Shown here: positions 52,751 through 62,349 of the stretch, piece by piece | How positions within the stretch are numbered: the stretch's first letter is position 1 | Layout of the letters: every line of letters begins with the position of its first letter | Assembly: GCF_900100435.1 (NCBI RefSeq) | Contig: NZ_FNEX01000001.1 | Span: 248,001 to 312,000 of the forward strand | Reading direction: 5' to 3' | Length of the DNA stretch: 64,000 nucleotides | DNA from: Pedobacter sp. ok626 | GTDB lineage: Bacteria > Bacteroidota > Bacteroidia > Sphingobacteriales > Sphingobacteriaceae | Translations under genes and position numbers: made by a program | Notes under the pieces: generated by a model | The model's database searches: none | What the model was told of the DNA's origin: nothing | What the model saw: only the letters and a program-made list of their open reading frames with translations

Positions 52751-54559
52751 TTATGTCCTATAGACTATTGGAGCCTCAATACCTATTTTTTTTAGTTTTT
52801 GGAATAAATGATGGGGATCAAATGGTTTTGATAGATAGTCGTTCATTCCCGAATTTTTCACCCTTTCTGCTACATTATTGTTTACGCTCGCCGTAAGCGC
52901 AATGATATGCACATTTGCCTTAGTTTTATCCCTTAGGCTACGAATAGCTTCGGTTACCTCATAACCATCCATTTCAGGCATATAAAGATCCATCAGTATC
53001 ACATCAAAATCTCCCTCTTCTAGCTTTTGTAATGCAAATAGTCCATTTTCGGCGATGATTGGAACTATATTCCATTGCTCAAGCGTCTTTTTAATGACTA
53101 GAATATTTACTGGATTATCCTCGGCAACCAAAACTTTAAGATGAGCCAATTCATACTTTGTATCCAGTGGCTTATGAATGATCGTCGCATCGGCAACAAG
53201 GTATGGAAAGGTGATGTCAAAAAAGAATTTTGCACCTGTATTCACAGTGCTCACGATCTGAATATCGCTATTAAACATTTTTAAGACTTTTTTAACAATA
53301 GGAAGGCCAAGACCTGTGCCTCCATAGTGACGACTTGTACTTGTTGATGCCTGCGTAAATGGCTCAAAGATATGCTGTTGTTTATGGAGCGCTACACCTA
53401 TGCCAGTATCTTCAATTGTAAAACGAATGGTGATCAGCGTTTCGGTGATTTCAATGGTTTCGGTAGATAGGGCTACGTATCCACTTTCTGTAAACTTAAT
53501 TGCATTGTTTAATAGGTTTACCAACACCTGGGTTAGGCGCGTAGGATCGCCAATTACAATTTTATCTTCAAGCTCATCCGCAATAGCGAGTCTTAAGTCC
53601 AGCATTTTTTCCTGAGCCTTTAGTTTTAGGCTTGAGTAATTGTTTTTTAGTAAGATAGAGAGATCGAAGGCAATGTGCTCCATCTCAACCTTATCTGAAT
53701 CAAATTTATTGAAATCTAGAATGTTATTAACGAGTAACAATAGGTTTTCTGCCGAAAATTTAAGGACAGAAAGGTTTTCCTCCTGATCCTGACGAGGGTC
53801 TTGTAGTAATAACGCATTGGATATACCAATCACACCGTTTAAGGGCGTACGCAATTCGTGTGACATGGTTGACAAAAACTCCATTCGTGAATTGGATACT
53901 TTTTTAAGATCGGACAATGTTGTACTTAGCTTCTCATTCAGCTCTTTTAGCTCATTTTTTGTTTTAGTCAGGTTAATGAAGTTACGATTAAAAGTTTTGA
54001 AAAAATAGTAATGGAGATAGACGATTAGTAAGAAATTATAGGATGTGACAAATAGATAAGTGGCCTGATTAACTTCTTTGGGGCCTATTCCCAGGTAGAA
54101 ATAGTTTTTGCTGTCAATAGCAGTGTATATGATTATTGGTAATATGTTAATAGCCGAATAAAACCAGCCCCATTTTAAACCATGCATATAAAAGCTAAGG
54201 GCACAGGCAAACCAGATAAATTGCAGCGTTTCTACATTAGTATCCTGGACATATATCGATAAATTACTCAAAACGGCGAATGTGAGCAAACAAAGTGATA
54301 TATGAGAAGCCAATCGCCAGGCACGGGCATAACGAATTAAACCTAAAAGCATTAAACTGGCCAGGAAAACGGCACTAACCCGCATCAAATGTAGTGTCTG
54401 ACCACTTAAAATATAGGTGACAGTTAATATAGCCGTAAATGGCAGGTATAGTATAAGAATGTATAAGAGCATTTTAACACGAGCCTGATTTATAGGATCA
54501 CTTTCAGGCTTGGCTAATTTGACGACAAAATCTTCAATTGGTTGAAATAGATGAATCAT
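52751..54559 (-). CDS. Hybrid sensor histidine kinase with receiver domain
   Basis: A 602-residue inner-membrane kinase. About six hydrophobic segments cover residues 30-190 without a recognisable extracytoplasmic sensor. A short coiled coil follows (about 195-222). The HisKA domain has His234 in 'STMSHELRTPLNG'; the ATPase has 'NLLNNAIKFTESG', 'DTGIGV' and 'GGTGLGLPIV'. The receiver domain (about 475-600) has Asp524 in 'DVILMDLYMPEMDG' and the final Lys in 'YLSKPFDP'. No DNA-binding domain is attached and no partner regulator is encoded nearby, so the output is unknown. It is not of the hybrid two-component type with a Y_Y_Y propeller that often controls polysaccharide loci. Confidence 0.93.
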   Translation of the reverse strand: MIHLFQPIEDFVVKLAKPESDPINQARVKMLLYILILYLPFTAILTVTYILSGQTLHLMRVSAVFLASLMLLGLIRYARAWRLASHISLCLLTFAVLSNLSIYVQDTNVETLQFIWFACALSFYMHGLKWGWFYSAINILPIIIYTAIDSKNYFYLGIGPKEVNQATYLFVTSYNFLLIVYLHYYFFKTFNRNFINLTKTKNELKELNEKLSTTLSDLKKVSNSRMEFLSTMSHELRTPLNGVIGISNALLLQDPRQDQEENLSVLKFSAENLLLLVNNILDFNKFDSDKVEMEHIAFDLSILLKNNYSSLKLKAQEKMLDLRLAIADELEDKIVIGDPTRLTQVLVNLLNNAIKFTESGYVALSTETIEITETLITIRFTIEDTGIGVALHKQQHIFEPFTQASTSTSRHYGGTGLGLPIVKKVLKMFNSDIQIVSTVNTGAKFFFDITFPYLVADATIIHKPLDTKYELAHLKVLVAEDNPVNILVIKKTLEQWNIVPIIAENGLFALQKLEEGDFDVILMDLYMPEMDGYEVTEAIRSLRDKTKANVHIIALTASVNNNVAERVKNSGMNDYLSKPFDPHHLFQKLKKIGIEAPIVYRT

Positions 54560-54814
54560 AATTATTTTTTTAATTGGATAAAAAAAACAATGTAATTGCG
54601 GTGCTGAGAAAATACGAATGGAATCTGGGTATGATTAAGCTGGATGTGGCGTTTGTAATGGCTTCGTCGGTTAACCATAACAAAAGTCGACACTTAATGT
54701 TTTTTCTATTATTTTTTTATTGAATTCATCTTATAGGGAGTTTGGATGCTGTTTTGTTAGGGATTTGAGGCGTATGTACAAAACATGGATTAGTGTGGTA
54801 TCTCCATGAGGTTG

Positions 54815-55765
54815 TTATTTAGTTTCTCGTAAAGATAGAAATTCTTTAATTCTAAGAATTGTATCCTCGTAAAATATCTGATAGGTATCTTCTGTTACAT
54901 AGCCAATATGGGGTGTGGCTAATAAATTGGGTAATTTACGGAAGGGATGATCCGTTGGTAATGGCTCGATGTCGTATACATCTAAGGCGGCACCGGCGAT
55001 TCTTTTGTTCATTAAGGCATCAATAAGATCCGCTTCATTGACTAATGGTCCCCTAGATGTATTGATAAGATAAGCTGTTGCTTTCATCAACGAAAGCTCT
55101 TTTGAGGTAATGATGTTTCTAGACCTTGAGCTCAAAATTAAATGTAAACTTACAAAATCAGCCATCTTAAACAATCCTTCTTTACTAACTAGTTTTACTC
55201 CGTGTTCATTGGCTTTTTCTAAGGTAAGGTTTTCACTCCAGGCAACTACCTCCATTTCAAAGGCTTTGGCATATCGAGCTATTACACTGCCAATATTCCC
55301 TAAACCAACAATTCCAATAGTTTTCCCTTTCAGGTCTATGCCAATTTCCTTTTGCCACTCACCGTTCCGCAAGGAGCTTGATTCTGGTACAATACGCCGT
55401 GATATAGCAAGAAGCAAGGCCCAAGTCAATTCGGGTGCCCCACTTGCATGATAACCAGTTGTTGAAATGGCAATGCCTAATTCTTCGGCAGCTTTTGTAT
55501 CTATAGAAGCATTGCGAAGGCCGGTCGAGATAATAAGTTTAAGGTTGGGTAAATGAGAGAGAATTTCTCTGGTTAGAGGAGTTCGTTCGCGCATCACACA
55601 GACGACTTCAAATGGCATTAATCGATTTATTATTGCTGCTTGATCTGTAATGTGGTCATTAAAAACAATTACCTGAGCATGTTCTTGTACGGTAGACCAA
55701 TCACCATAGGAAAGGCCTACATTTTGATAATCATCTAATATTGCAACTTGGAGAAGTATTTTCAT
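54815..55765 (-). CDS. D-2-hydroxyacid dehydrogenase
   Basis: A 316-residue NAD(P)-dependent dehydrogenase from the ATG at 55765; the frame opens 17 codons earlier, but the protein start 'MKILLQVAILDDYQNVG' is the family's. The Rossmann motif is 'GIVGLGNIGSVIA'. The catalytic trio is complete: Arg in 'LILSSRSRN', then a Glu in the 'DVYDIEPLP' block and His in 'ATPHIGYV'. It reduces 2-keto acids to D-2-hydroxy acids or the reverse. The 'INTSRGPLVNEADL' segment is standard. A sugar-acid substrate is possible but not shown. It lies divergent from the 3-keto-disaccharide hydrolase-type gene across 116 bp. Confidence 0.9.
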   Translation of the reverse strand: MKILLQVAILDDYQNVGLSYGDWSTVQEHAQVIVFNDHITDQAAIINRLMPFEVVCVMRERTPLTREILSHLPNLKLIISTGLRNASIDTKAAEELGIAISTTGYHASGAPELTWALLLAISRRIVPESSSLRNGEWQKEIGIDLKGKTIGIVGLGNIGSVIARYAKAFEMEVVAWSENLTLEKANEHGVKLVSKEGLFKMADFVSLHLILSSRSRNIITSKELSLMKATAYLINTSRGPLVNEADLIDALMNKRIAGAALDVYDIEPLPTDHPFRKLPNLLATPHIGYVTEDTYQIFYEDTILRIKEFLSLRETK

Positions 55766-55881
55766 TTGTGCTCTTTTTTTACAGAGAAACAAGTCGCAGC
55801 TGATTAAGTTTCTCAATGGGTAATTTTGATAGAATAATTTATATCTTGTGTTGACAAATGATAATCTAAAATTAATATTTT

Positions 55882-56853
55882 ATGCGTAAAAATCTTATTG
55901 TATTCGGTATGAGTTGCCTACTGATGGTGGGTTCGGCCGAATGTTTATTTGCATCAGGTAATAAAGTCGCTGTTAAACCACAAACTGTAGCGCCAAAAGA
56001 TCTGATAGGCCGTTGGGACATCACTGTGGATGAGAACGGAAAATCTGCACCATCATGGCTGGAAGTAAAGCTTTCAGGCTTTCGTACTTTAGTAGGGTAT
56101 TTTGTAGCTTCCTCTGGCAGTGCCCGCCCGGTTGCTGAGGTAAAGTTTGATAATGGTAAATTCAGGTTTGAGATTCCACCACAATGGGAAAACGGTAGCC
56201 AGAATCTTGTGATTGAAGGCGAATTGGTGGGCGATGGAATTCAAGGTACAATGGTAACAAGTGAGGGTAAAAAATATACCTGGAAAGGCGTAAAAGCTCC
56301 GTACTTAAAAAGAACTGCCGCTCCGGTATGGGGTAAGTCGATCAACTTATTTAATGGAAAAGATTTAACCGGTTGGAAGGCTACTGGCCAAAACCAATGG
56401 GTGGTAAAAGATGGTATTTTAACCAGCCCAAAACCAGGATCTAATTTAATAACCGATCAAAAATTTGAAGACTTTAAACTACATGTCGAATTCAAATATC
56501 CAAAAGGCGGAAACAGTGGTGTGTATTTGAGAGGTCGTTATGAAACACAAATAGAGGACAGTCCTAAAGATGCACATCCTAACAGTGTTTTATTTGGTGG
56601 GATTTATGGATTTTTGACTGCCAATGAAATGGTAACGCTTGGTCCTGATCAATGGCAAACCTATGATATTACATTGGTTGGCAGAATGGTAACTGTAGTC
56701 GCTAATGGTAAAACAATCATCAGCAATCAGGAAATACCTGGTATCACTGGTGGTGCATTAGATAGTAATGAAGGCGAACCCGGACCAATTTATCTTCAGG
56801 GAGATCATCAGCCAATAGAATATAGAAAAATAGTAATTACACCTGCCAGGTAA
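55882..56853 (+). CDS. 3-keto-disaccharide hydrolase-type (DUF1080) exported protein
   Basis: A 323-residue exported protein (signal about 1-25). An N-terminal beta domain (about 38-135, 'LIGRWDITVDENG') precedes the DUF1080 jelly roll (about 150-322), which opens with 'INLFNGKDLTGW' and includes 'EFKYPKGGNSGVYLRGRYE' and 'IYLQGDHQPIEYRKI'. Members of this family hydrolyse glycosides oxidised at C3 (3-keto-glycosides). The partner 3-dehydrogenase and isomerase genes are not in the window. It is followed by a clear terminator, so it is the end of its transcript. Confidence 0.88.
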   Translation: MRKNLIVFGMSCLLMVGSAECLFASGNKVAVKPQTVAPKDLIGRWDITVDENGKSAPSWLEVKLSGFRTLVGYFVASSGSARPVAEVKFDNGKFRFEIPPQWENGSQNLVIEGELVGDGIQGTMVTSEGKKYTWKGVKAPYLKRTAAPVWGKSINLFNGKDLTGWKATGQNQWVVKDGILTSPKPGSNLITDQKFEDFKLHVEFKYPKGGNSGVYLRGRYETQIEDSPKDAHPNSVLFGGIYGFLTANEMVTLGPDQWQTYDITLVGRMVTVVANGKTIISNQEIPGITGGALDSNEGEPGPIYLQGDHQPIEYRKIVITPAR

Positions 56854-56874
56854 AGGTGGGATTGTTCAAGGATT

Positions 56875-56912
56875 GAAGAGCGTGTCCATACTTTTTGGAC
56901 ACGCTTTTCTCT
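56875..56912 (+). terminator. Rho-independent terminator after the DUF1080 gene
   Basis: A perfect 10-bp stem, 56879-56888 with 56896-56905, extends to 14 bp with one G-T pair; the loop is 7 bases and a T-rich tract follows. It is 25 bp downstream of the stop codon. Confidence 0.9.
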
Positions 56913-56976
56913 TTATCATAGCTTGCTGAGTAAGCTGATGGTAAAAGCTCTTAAGCCTTTAGCAGTATTAAATAGT

Positions 56977-57759
56977 TTATCCAACAATCATGTCTTGTGG
57001 ACGTAAGCCCAGTACATTATAAAACGTATTGCTAAAAGTAGATACGCTGTCATAACCAACTTGAACGGCCACACTTTTTACGGTTTCTCCGGTAATGGAT
57101 AGCAGTTCAACAGCTTTAATGATTTTGTATAGCTTGATGTAACCTGCTACCGTGATTCCGATATCTTGCTTAAATAAGCGCTCCATAGTGCGGGCAGAAA
57201 GGTTGTATTTTGATGCCACTTCTGGGATTTTAATGTCCTTGGCAATATTTTCAGTCAGGTAATCAATCATGCTGGCAATTCTCGGGTTCTGCGGGACAGG
57301 TAAGACCAATGGCAATGCAGATTGAAATGTGATGGGTAAGATTCCAATTAAGGCTTTTAGGAAATCAAGTTCCAATTGATCTTCTTCTTCCAGTCTGGAC
57401 CATTGCGCTGTAAACAGGATCATTTCTCTCAAAACTTTAGGGGTATGGAAAATGTTGAGCTCCTTAAAAAATGCATCATCAGCCGTTTGGCTTAGAAAAA
57501 TACAACGCAGGTAAACAGGACTGACCGGGCTCGACGTACGGTGTGCTAAACCGGGCGGGATCCAGGCACAATGGTGGGTAGGTAAAAGATAAGTCCGTTC
57601 GGCGGTATGTAAATATTGTACCCCTTTTTCTACAAAAATCAACTGACCCATATGGTGCGAATGCCAGTCAGCGGAAAACTTCCAATCAGCCTCATGCCAT
57701 ACATAAGCTTGTTTTTGAACCGCGTCTACGGTTAAGTGGCAAAATCGGGCACGTTCCAT
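56977..57759 (-). CDS. AraC-family transcriptional regulator with cupin sensor (copy 2)
   Basis: A 260-residue regulator. The N-terminal cupin shows 'WHSHHMGQLIFVEKGVQYL' and 'HHCAWIPPGLAHR'. The C-terminal part has the two AraC helix-turn-helix motifs: 'IKIPEVASKYNLSARTMERLFKQ' and 'ETVKSVAVQVGYDSVSTFSNTFY', ending LGLRPQDMI. It is not closely related to the regulator at 20682. It is divergent from the WrbA-RidA fusion gene across 97 bp, which makes that gene its first candidate target. Similar cupin/AraC proteins often respond to aromatic or stress compounds, but the effector cannot be read here. Confidence 0.92.
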   Translation of the reverse strand: MERARFCHLTVDAVQKQAYVWHEADWKFSADWHSHHMGQLIFVEKGVQYLHTAERTYLLPTHHCAWIPPGLAHRTSSPVSPVYLRCIFLSQTADDAFFKELNIFHTPKVLREMILFTAQWSRLEEEDQLELDFLKALIGILPITFQSALPLVLPVPQNPRIASMIDYLTENIAKDIKIPEVASKYNLSARTMERLFKQDIGITVAGYIKLYKIIKAVELLSITGETVKSVAVQVGYDSVSTFSNTFYNVLGLRPQDMIVG

Positions 57760-57856
57760 TTGTCGTATTATAACATGTGATTGGCAAATATAGATATTTG
57801 GCGACAGATTGTTTTACAGACCTTTGCCACAATAAATCCATATAAATAATTAATAC

Positions 57857-59065
57857 ATGATTATGATCAATTCTATGCGTTTAAAAACAAGCCTGCTAGG
57901 TGTATTGTTCTTGTTTAGCGGCGCATTATTAAAAGCTCAGACAAATATGAAATCAGCAGATGTCAGTTTAAAAATACTGGTTCTTTTCAATACAGAAAGC
58001 GGCGGAACTTATAAAATGGGCCAAGAAATTGCTGCTGGGGTGAATCGCTTACCGGGTGCAAAGGCCGTGTTAAAACAGGTGCCAAGGATTAAGGCCCTGG
58101 ATAAAGAGAAGGAAAAAGCATTTGCTGCTATACCTTACGCAAGCATAGACGAATTGCCGGATTACGATGGTATTGCTTTTGGATCTGCAGTGCATTTTGG
58201 TAATATGAGTGCTGATATGCGTTACTTTTTAGACCAATCAGTAGGAATTTGGACTGCCCGTAAACTGGAAGGTATGCCCGCTACGGTATTCATGTCGGCC
58301 GGTAGTGGTGCCGGAAGGGAGGCGGCTATACTTTCCTTTTGGAATACACTTGCTGTTCATGGGATGCTGATTGTCCCGACAGGAATTATGGGGACCGCAG
58401 ATATTGACAAGCGCATTGCACAAGGTAATACAGCATTTGGTGCTTCTTCTTTAGCCAGTGTTCCGGGCTCAGTTCGTCCGTCTGAAGGTGAAAAACACAT
58501 AGCTGCCCTGCAAGGTTATGCTTTAGCTAAAGCAGCCAAAGGGTATAAAATGATGCGTATGGCCTTAGGGACGGATCAACTAACTGAAAATATAACTATG
58601 AAAATGCCTGTAATTGAAGCACGTCTGAAAGCACTGAATATCACTTTACCAGATGCTCCGGCACCAGTAGGAAATTATAAACCTTTTAAAATTGTAGGAA
58701 ACCAGGTATTCATCAACCAAATTGCTTTGAAAGCGGGTAAACTGGAGCATCCAGGAATGATTGAAAAGGAAGTTACTGAAGAGCAGGCCAAACTGGCTAC
58801 CCGACAAACTTTGCTAAATGTGCTGGCGGTGTTGAAACAGGCTGCTGGTGGCGATCTGGATCGCGTAAAGCAAGCTGTACAGCTGACAGGCTTCTTTTAT
58901 ACACCAGCAGGCTATACGAAACACGCGGTGCTAATGAATGAAGCGTCGAACTTGTTGGTAGAAATATTTGGAGAAGCCGGTATGCATACACGGGCAACAG
59001 TAGGGGCATCATCTTTGCCGATGAATTCTTCGGTAGAAATACAGGCCGTATTTGAGCTGAATTAA
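57857..59065 (+). CDS. Exported WrbA-like flavodoxin/RidA-like fusion protein
   Basis: A 402-residue protein with a signal peptide (about 1-27, LLKAQT). Residues 38-210 match the WrbA NAD(P)H:quinone oxidoreductase fold: 'KILVLFNTESGGTYKMGQEIA', 'YDGIAFGSAVHFGNMSADMRYFLDQ', 'FMSAGSGAGREAAIL'. Residues 275-402 match the RidA/YjgF family: 'GNQVFINQIALKAG', and 'TRATVGASSLPMNSSVEI', which includes the family Arg that binds the substrate carboxylate. The two domains are joined by about 60 residues. Both families are usually cytoplasmic, so an exported fusion is unusual. It may detoxify quinones or reactive imines outside the cytoplasm, probably under the divergent AraC regulator. Confidence 0.88.
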   Translation: MIMINSMRLKTSLLGVLFLFSGALLKAQTNMKSADVSLKILVLFNTESGGTYKMGQEIAAGVNRLPGAKAVLKQVPRIKALDKEKEKAFAAIPYASIDELPDYDGIAFGSAVHFGNMSADMRYFLDQSVGIWTARKLEGMPATVFMSAGSGAGREAAILSFWNTLAVHGMLIVPTGIMGTADIDKRIAQGNTAFGASSLASVPGSVRPSEGEKHIAALQGYALAKAAKGYKMMRMALGTDQLTENITMKMPVIEARLKALNITLPDAPAPVGNYKPFKIVGNQVFINQIALKAGKLEHPGMIEKEVTEEQAKLATRQTLLNVLAVLKQAAGGDLDRVKQAVQLTGFFYTPAGYTKHAVLMNEASNLLVEIFGEAGMHTRATVGASSLPMNSSVEIQAVFELN

Positions 59066-59084
59066 AAAGAAAAAAGAATGCTTA

Positions 59085-59124
59085 CAAAAACGGACTGCCA
59101 CATTATTGCGACAGCCCGTTTTTT
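59085..59124. terminator. Bidirectional terminator between the fusion gene and heparinase III
   Basis: ACGGACTG (59090-59097) pairs with CAGCCCGT (59112-59119) with one mismatch. The left flank is A-rich and the right flank T-rich, so U-tracts are present in both directions. It lies between the two convergent stop codons. Confidence 0.75.
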
Positions 59125-59142
59125 GTATAATAATAGGTAGTA

Positions 59143-61122
59143 TTAATTAGCCACTAATTGCTCAGTAATCTGAGTTTTTTTGCCATTAATAGTGAATATT
59201 AAATCAACAATACCTTTAGCAAGGTTATGTTTTGAACCTTCCTTTACACTAATTTCAGGAGCTTTGCTACCTTCAAAAGGATAAAGTACAGTTGTAAAAC
59301 TTACTGTATTGTTGTCGTTCTTAGCTTTTTCATAGGCAAAAGCAGGGCGTGCAACCTCTTTACGGTATTTATAGGATACTTTACCTTCTTCTTCTGTCAA
59401 TACAGTACCTTTATTTAGGGTTTGGATCAACAAGTTGTTGCCGTCTTTGTAACCAGTTTGCACACTGTTTTTTGCTTTGTTGAAAGTCGTACCACTTTCT
59501 TCGGCAAGCTGGAAATGGATACCTACATTACCTTTAGCATCACCAATAGCCTCATCAATAATCACAAAATACTTTTTATCGATAAACAATACACTACGAC
59601 GATGGTTCAGTTCTTTATAACTCTGGTTATTGTATACCAATAAGTCAACGGCAGGACTAGTTTTCCAAGCTACTAATTTCGCATTGCAGCTATCCATATT
59701 GATATTGTCAAGCGTTAGGGTTTTGTGAACTTTAGTCTGACGGTAAGCATCTCTCAATTTTTGAATTTCAGCACTACCACTGTATACATAAGCACCTGCA
59801 TCAGGCATAAAATTGCGTCCTTTTACCCAAAGGTCAAAAGTACCATTGTCTGGCTGACTGTGGAAGAATGCTGGTGGACTGGCTCTCAATACCATTACCG
59901 TAGCATCGTTTTTCCAGCCGTTTCTAAAAGTATAGAAACCGCCAGTTTTTAATGCACTTGATAAGTATGCTGGTGCAGTACCTTGTTTTCCATCTGTTGC
60001 AAAATGCTTAATCACCTGGTTGTGTGGGAATACCTGCAACCAGTCTTTGTATTCCTTTTGCATTTCTTTCTTACCTGTTAATTTGGCATCACCAAACATT
60101 GGATAAGAATAATCAGGGAAAGAAAAGTCAGTTAAAGCGATGATCATTCCTTCAATAGTTTTCTTGTAGCTTTCTGGAAACTCATTAGACATTCCTGTCA
60201 GTTGAGTCACACGTAAGGCTTTTAAGAAAATATTGATGGTGGCTACGTGATAGTTTGGCGAAAGTTCAAACTGCAATCCATCAGGATAGATTTGTTTCTT
60301 GATCTCTGCATTTAAGATCTCAATACCACTTTTTCTCCAGGTATCAGCAGCTTTCAACTCTGGAAAGTAGCAGCCCGCGTAAATAATCCTTTGAGCCTCA
60401 AATAACAGGTGATTTCCTTGTTTAGAGTAATTGTTAAGGATGTGATCAGCTTGTTGGTTATATACATTAAGGAATTCGAGTAGGAAATCAGGTGTAAAAT
60501 TAGGAGAGCTCACAAACATGTTGAACGTCCCAGTTTGATCCTGAATTCTCGTCGAAACCTCTAATGGGCGCCATGCAAAGCGATCGTTTTCTTTGGACAA
60601 GCCTTTTGGATTCTTTTTTGCCCAGTCGCGAAACTGTGAAACCCATTCTTTTGCATATTTTTCATCGCCGGTTGACCAGTAAGCCAATCCCATTGGCTGC
60701 CACCAATACATGCGGTGTAACTGCCAACGGATCTCGTTGTCTTTAATAGGCCAATGTTGCCAGTTGATGTCCTGGCCATAATCAATAAATCCATATCCCG
60801 GATGAACATAGAATTGGTGTAGCATACCTTTATCAGCTTTTTCTAATACGCCTTCCGGTAGTTTTTTGCCAGCAAAGTTGGCTTTATCACTCATGTTATA
60901 GTCAGGATGCTTAACATTATCCCTTTTTCTATAATATTTTAATAAAGCTTTTGCAGCATTTTCATAATCCTTAGCTGCAACAAGTTTATTTACCTCTTCC
61001 AGTCCCGGATAATTCAGATTCAGGTTGCTGAAGCTGTCCTTAGTTACCGGCGTACCCTGCTGCTTCGCAAATAATAGGGTGGGAGCAAGGGCTAGTAAGA
61101 GGATGATTTTTTTTACGTTCAT
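59143..61122 (-). CDS. hepC: Heparinase III (heparan sulfate lyase, PL12)
   Basis: A 659-residue exported lyase (signal about 1-19), the same length that I recall for P. heparinus heparinase III. The alpha-toroid starts with 'NLNYPGLEEVNKLVAAKDYENAAKALLKYYR' and the C-terminal part is a beta-sandwich. The catalytic residues named for the P. heparinus enzyme (Asn240, Tyr294, His424) have counterparts at Asn237 (QGNHLLFEAQR), Tyr291 (SPNYHVA) and His421 (FFHSQPDNGTF), all shifted by three. It cleaves low-sulfate heparan sulfate between glucosamine and glucuronate and leaves an unsaturated uronate. It is 18 bp behind the GH88 gene in the same transcript. Confidence 0.96.
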   Translation of the reverse strand: MNVKKIILLLALAPTLLFAKQQGTPVTKDSFSNLNLNYPGLEEVNKLVAAKDYENAAKALLKYYRKRDNVKHPDYNMSDKANFAGKKLPEGVLEKADKGMLHQFYVHPGYGFIDYGQDINWQHWPIKDNEIRWQLHRMYWWQPMGLAYWSTGDEKYAKEWVSQFRDWAKKNPKGLSKENDRFAWRPLEVSTRIQDQTGTFNMFVSSPNFTPDFLLEFLNVYNQQADHILNNYSKQGNHLLFEAQRIIYAGCYFPELKAADTWRKSGIEILNAEIKKQIYPDGLQFELSPNYHVATINIFLKALRVTQLTGMSNEFPESYKKTIEGMIIALTDFSFPDYSYPMFGDAKLTGKKEMQKEYKDWLQVFPHNQVIKHFATDGKQGTAPAYLSSALKTGGFYTFRNGWKNDATVMVLRASPPAFFHSQPDNGTFDLWVKGRNFMPDAGAYVYSGSAEIQKLRDAYRQTKVHKTLTLDNINMDSCNAKLVAWKTSPAVDLLVYNNQSYKELNHRRSVLFIDKKYFVIIDEAIGDAKGNVGIHFQLAEESGTTFNKAKNSVQTGYKDGNNLLIQTLNKGTVLTEEEGKVSYKYRKEVARPAFAYEKAKNDNNTVSFTTVLYPFEGSKAPEISVKEGSKHNLAKGIVDLIFTINGKKTQITEQLVAN

Positions 61123-61140
61123 CTTTATTTGGTTTTTAGA

Positions 61141-62349
61141 TTAAGATTGAGCGATTGTTTTCAAATCAATCTTTTTAATCTCTGCATATCTCTTCAAAGC
61201 TTCCATGAAGTAATAATCTGCATAGTTTAAAGGCGTATCGATTTCCACATTGTAAAGAAGTGCACCAACGCTGTGTTTCAAGATGAAAAATTGGTTTTCT
61301 CCCGGCTTAGCTAAATACTGGTCTGTTGACAAGGTTTTTAAAATATCCTCCGCAAATTTAAAGTATTTATCACCGTCTTTTACTTGAGTACTTAATTCTA
61401 ATAATGCAGAAGCGATTACAGCAGCGGCAGAAGCATCTCTTGGTGAACGGTCGGCATTATGCACATCAAAATCCCAAAGTGGAATTTTATCCTTAGGCAT
61501 TTTCGGGTGATTCATGATAAACGCAGCAACTTTTTCAGCTTGTTCTACAAATTTTTTGTCTTTAGTATCTCTAAAGCTCATGGCGTAACCATATACCGCC
61601 CATGCTTGTCCTCTAGCCCATGCAGAATTATTCGTTAAACCCTGGTGCGTTTCTCTTTCCAATACTTTTCCAGTTAAAGGATCATAGCCAATTACGTGGT
61701 ATGAGCTATAGTCTTTTCTGAAATGGTTTTTCATGGTGGTTACCGCATGCGTTTTAGCTGCGTCAAACCACTCTGGTTTCTTGAATTCGTTTCCTGCCCA
61801 GTATAAATACTCCAGGTTCATCATATTGTCGATAATTACAGGGAACTGCCAGTGACCAAAATCCCATGAGCGAATAGCACCAACTTTTTTATTGAAACGC
61901 GCATATAAATTAGCCGCACCATTTTCTAAAGGTTTACGGTACACAGGATCGCCTGTTAATCTGTAGCCATTGCCATAAGAGCAATACAACATAAAACCTA
62001 AATCATGGGTATCTTTTATGTATTGTAACGAATCTAAACCAAGTGTGAACCTTTTAGCTTGTTCTGCTAAATTTTTATCACCCGATAACTCATATCCATA
62101 CCATAAGGTACCTGGGAAAAATCCGGTGGTCCAATCGCGCACAGGAGCAAGTCTTACAGTTCCATCAGGGTTGATGGACCTTGGGTTCATGCCCGGTGTA
62201 AAAGTTTGCGCTGCTTTTGTCAACTGGTATACCGCAGTTTTTGTCGACTTCCTTAACCAATCATTTCCGTTGTCCTTCGTGACTGCCTTACTATTTGTTG
62301 ATCCCATCAAAGCGATAGAAGCAACAAATACACCTAGTAATGTTTTCAT
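61141..62349 (-). CDS. GH88 unsaturated glucuronyl hydrolase of heparan type (copy 2)
   Basis: A 402-residue exported enzyme (signal about 1-22). The length equals that reported for the P. heparinus delta-4,5-glycuronidase. The catalytic acids are Asp116 in DTHDLGFML and Asp174 in VIIDNMMNLE; 'AWARGQAWAVYGY' and 'ADYYFMEALKRY' match the copy at 16144. It removes the unsaturated uronate from heparin and heparan sulfate oligosaccharides made by the lyase encoded 18 bp downstream, freeing the glucosamine end for sulfatases. It is the first gene of the two-gene minus-strand operon, divergent from the sulfatase gene. Confidence 0.94.
   Translation of the reverse strand: MKTLLGVFVASIALMGSTNSKAVTKDNGNDWLRKSTKTAVYQLTKAAQTFTPGMNPRSINPDGTVRLAPVRDWTTGFFPGTLWYGYELSGDKNLAEQAKRFTLGLDSLQYIKDTHDLGFMLYCSYGNGYRLTGDPVYRKPLENGAANLYARFNKKVGAIRSWDFGHWQFPVIIDNMMNLEYLYWAGNEFKKPEWFDAAKTHAVTTMKNHFRKDYSSYHVIGYDPLTGKVLERETHQGLTNNSAWARGQAWAVYGYAMSFRDTKDKKFVEQAEKVAAFIMNHPKMPKDKIPLWDFDVHNADRSPRDASAAAVIASALLELSTQVKDGDKYFKFAEDILKTLSTDQYLAKPGENQFFILKHSVGALLYNVEIDTPLNYADYYFMEALKRYAEIKKIDLKTIAQS

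Noticed and set aside
54560..54814. Small gene in the 255-bp gap upstream of the histidine kinase gene
   Set aside because: Short AT-rich frames only, no start with a plausible coding pattern, and no clear hairpin.
55110..55451. Plus-strand open frame of 113 codons opposite the hydroxyacid dehydrogenase gene
   Set aside because: It lies wholly inside a well-conserved gene and has no recognisable motif.
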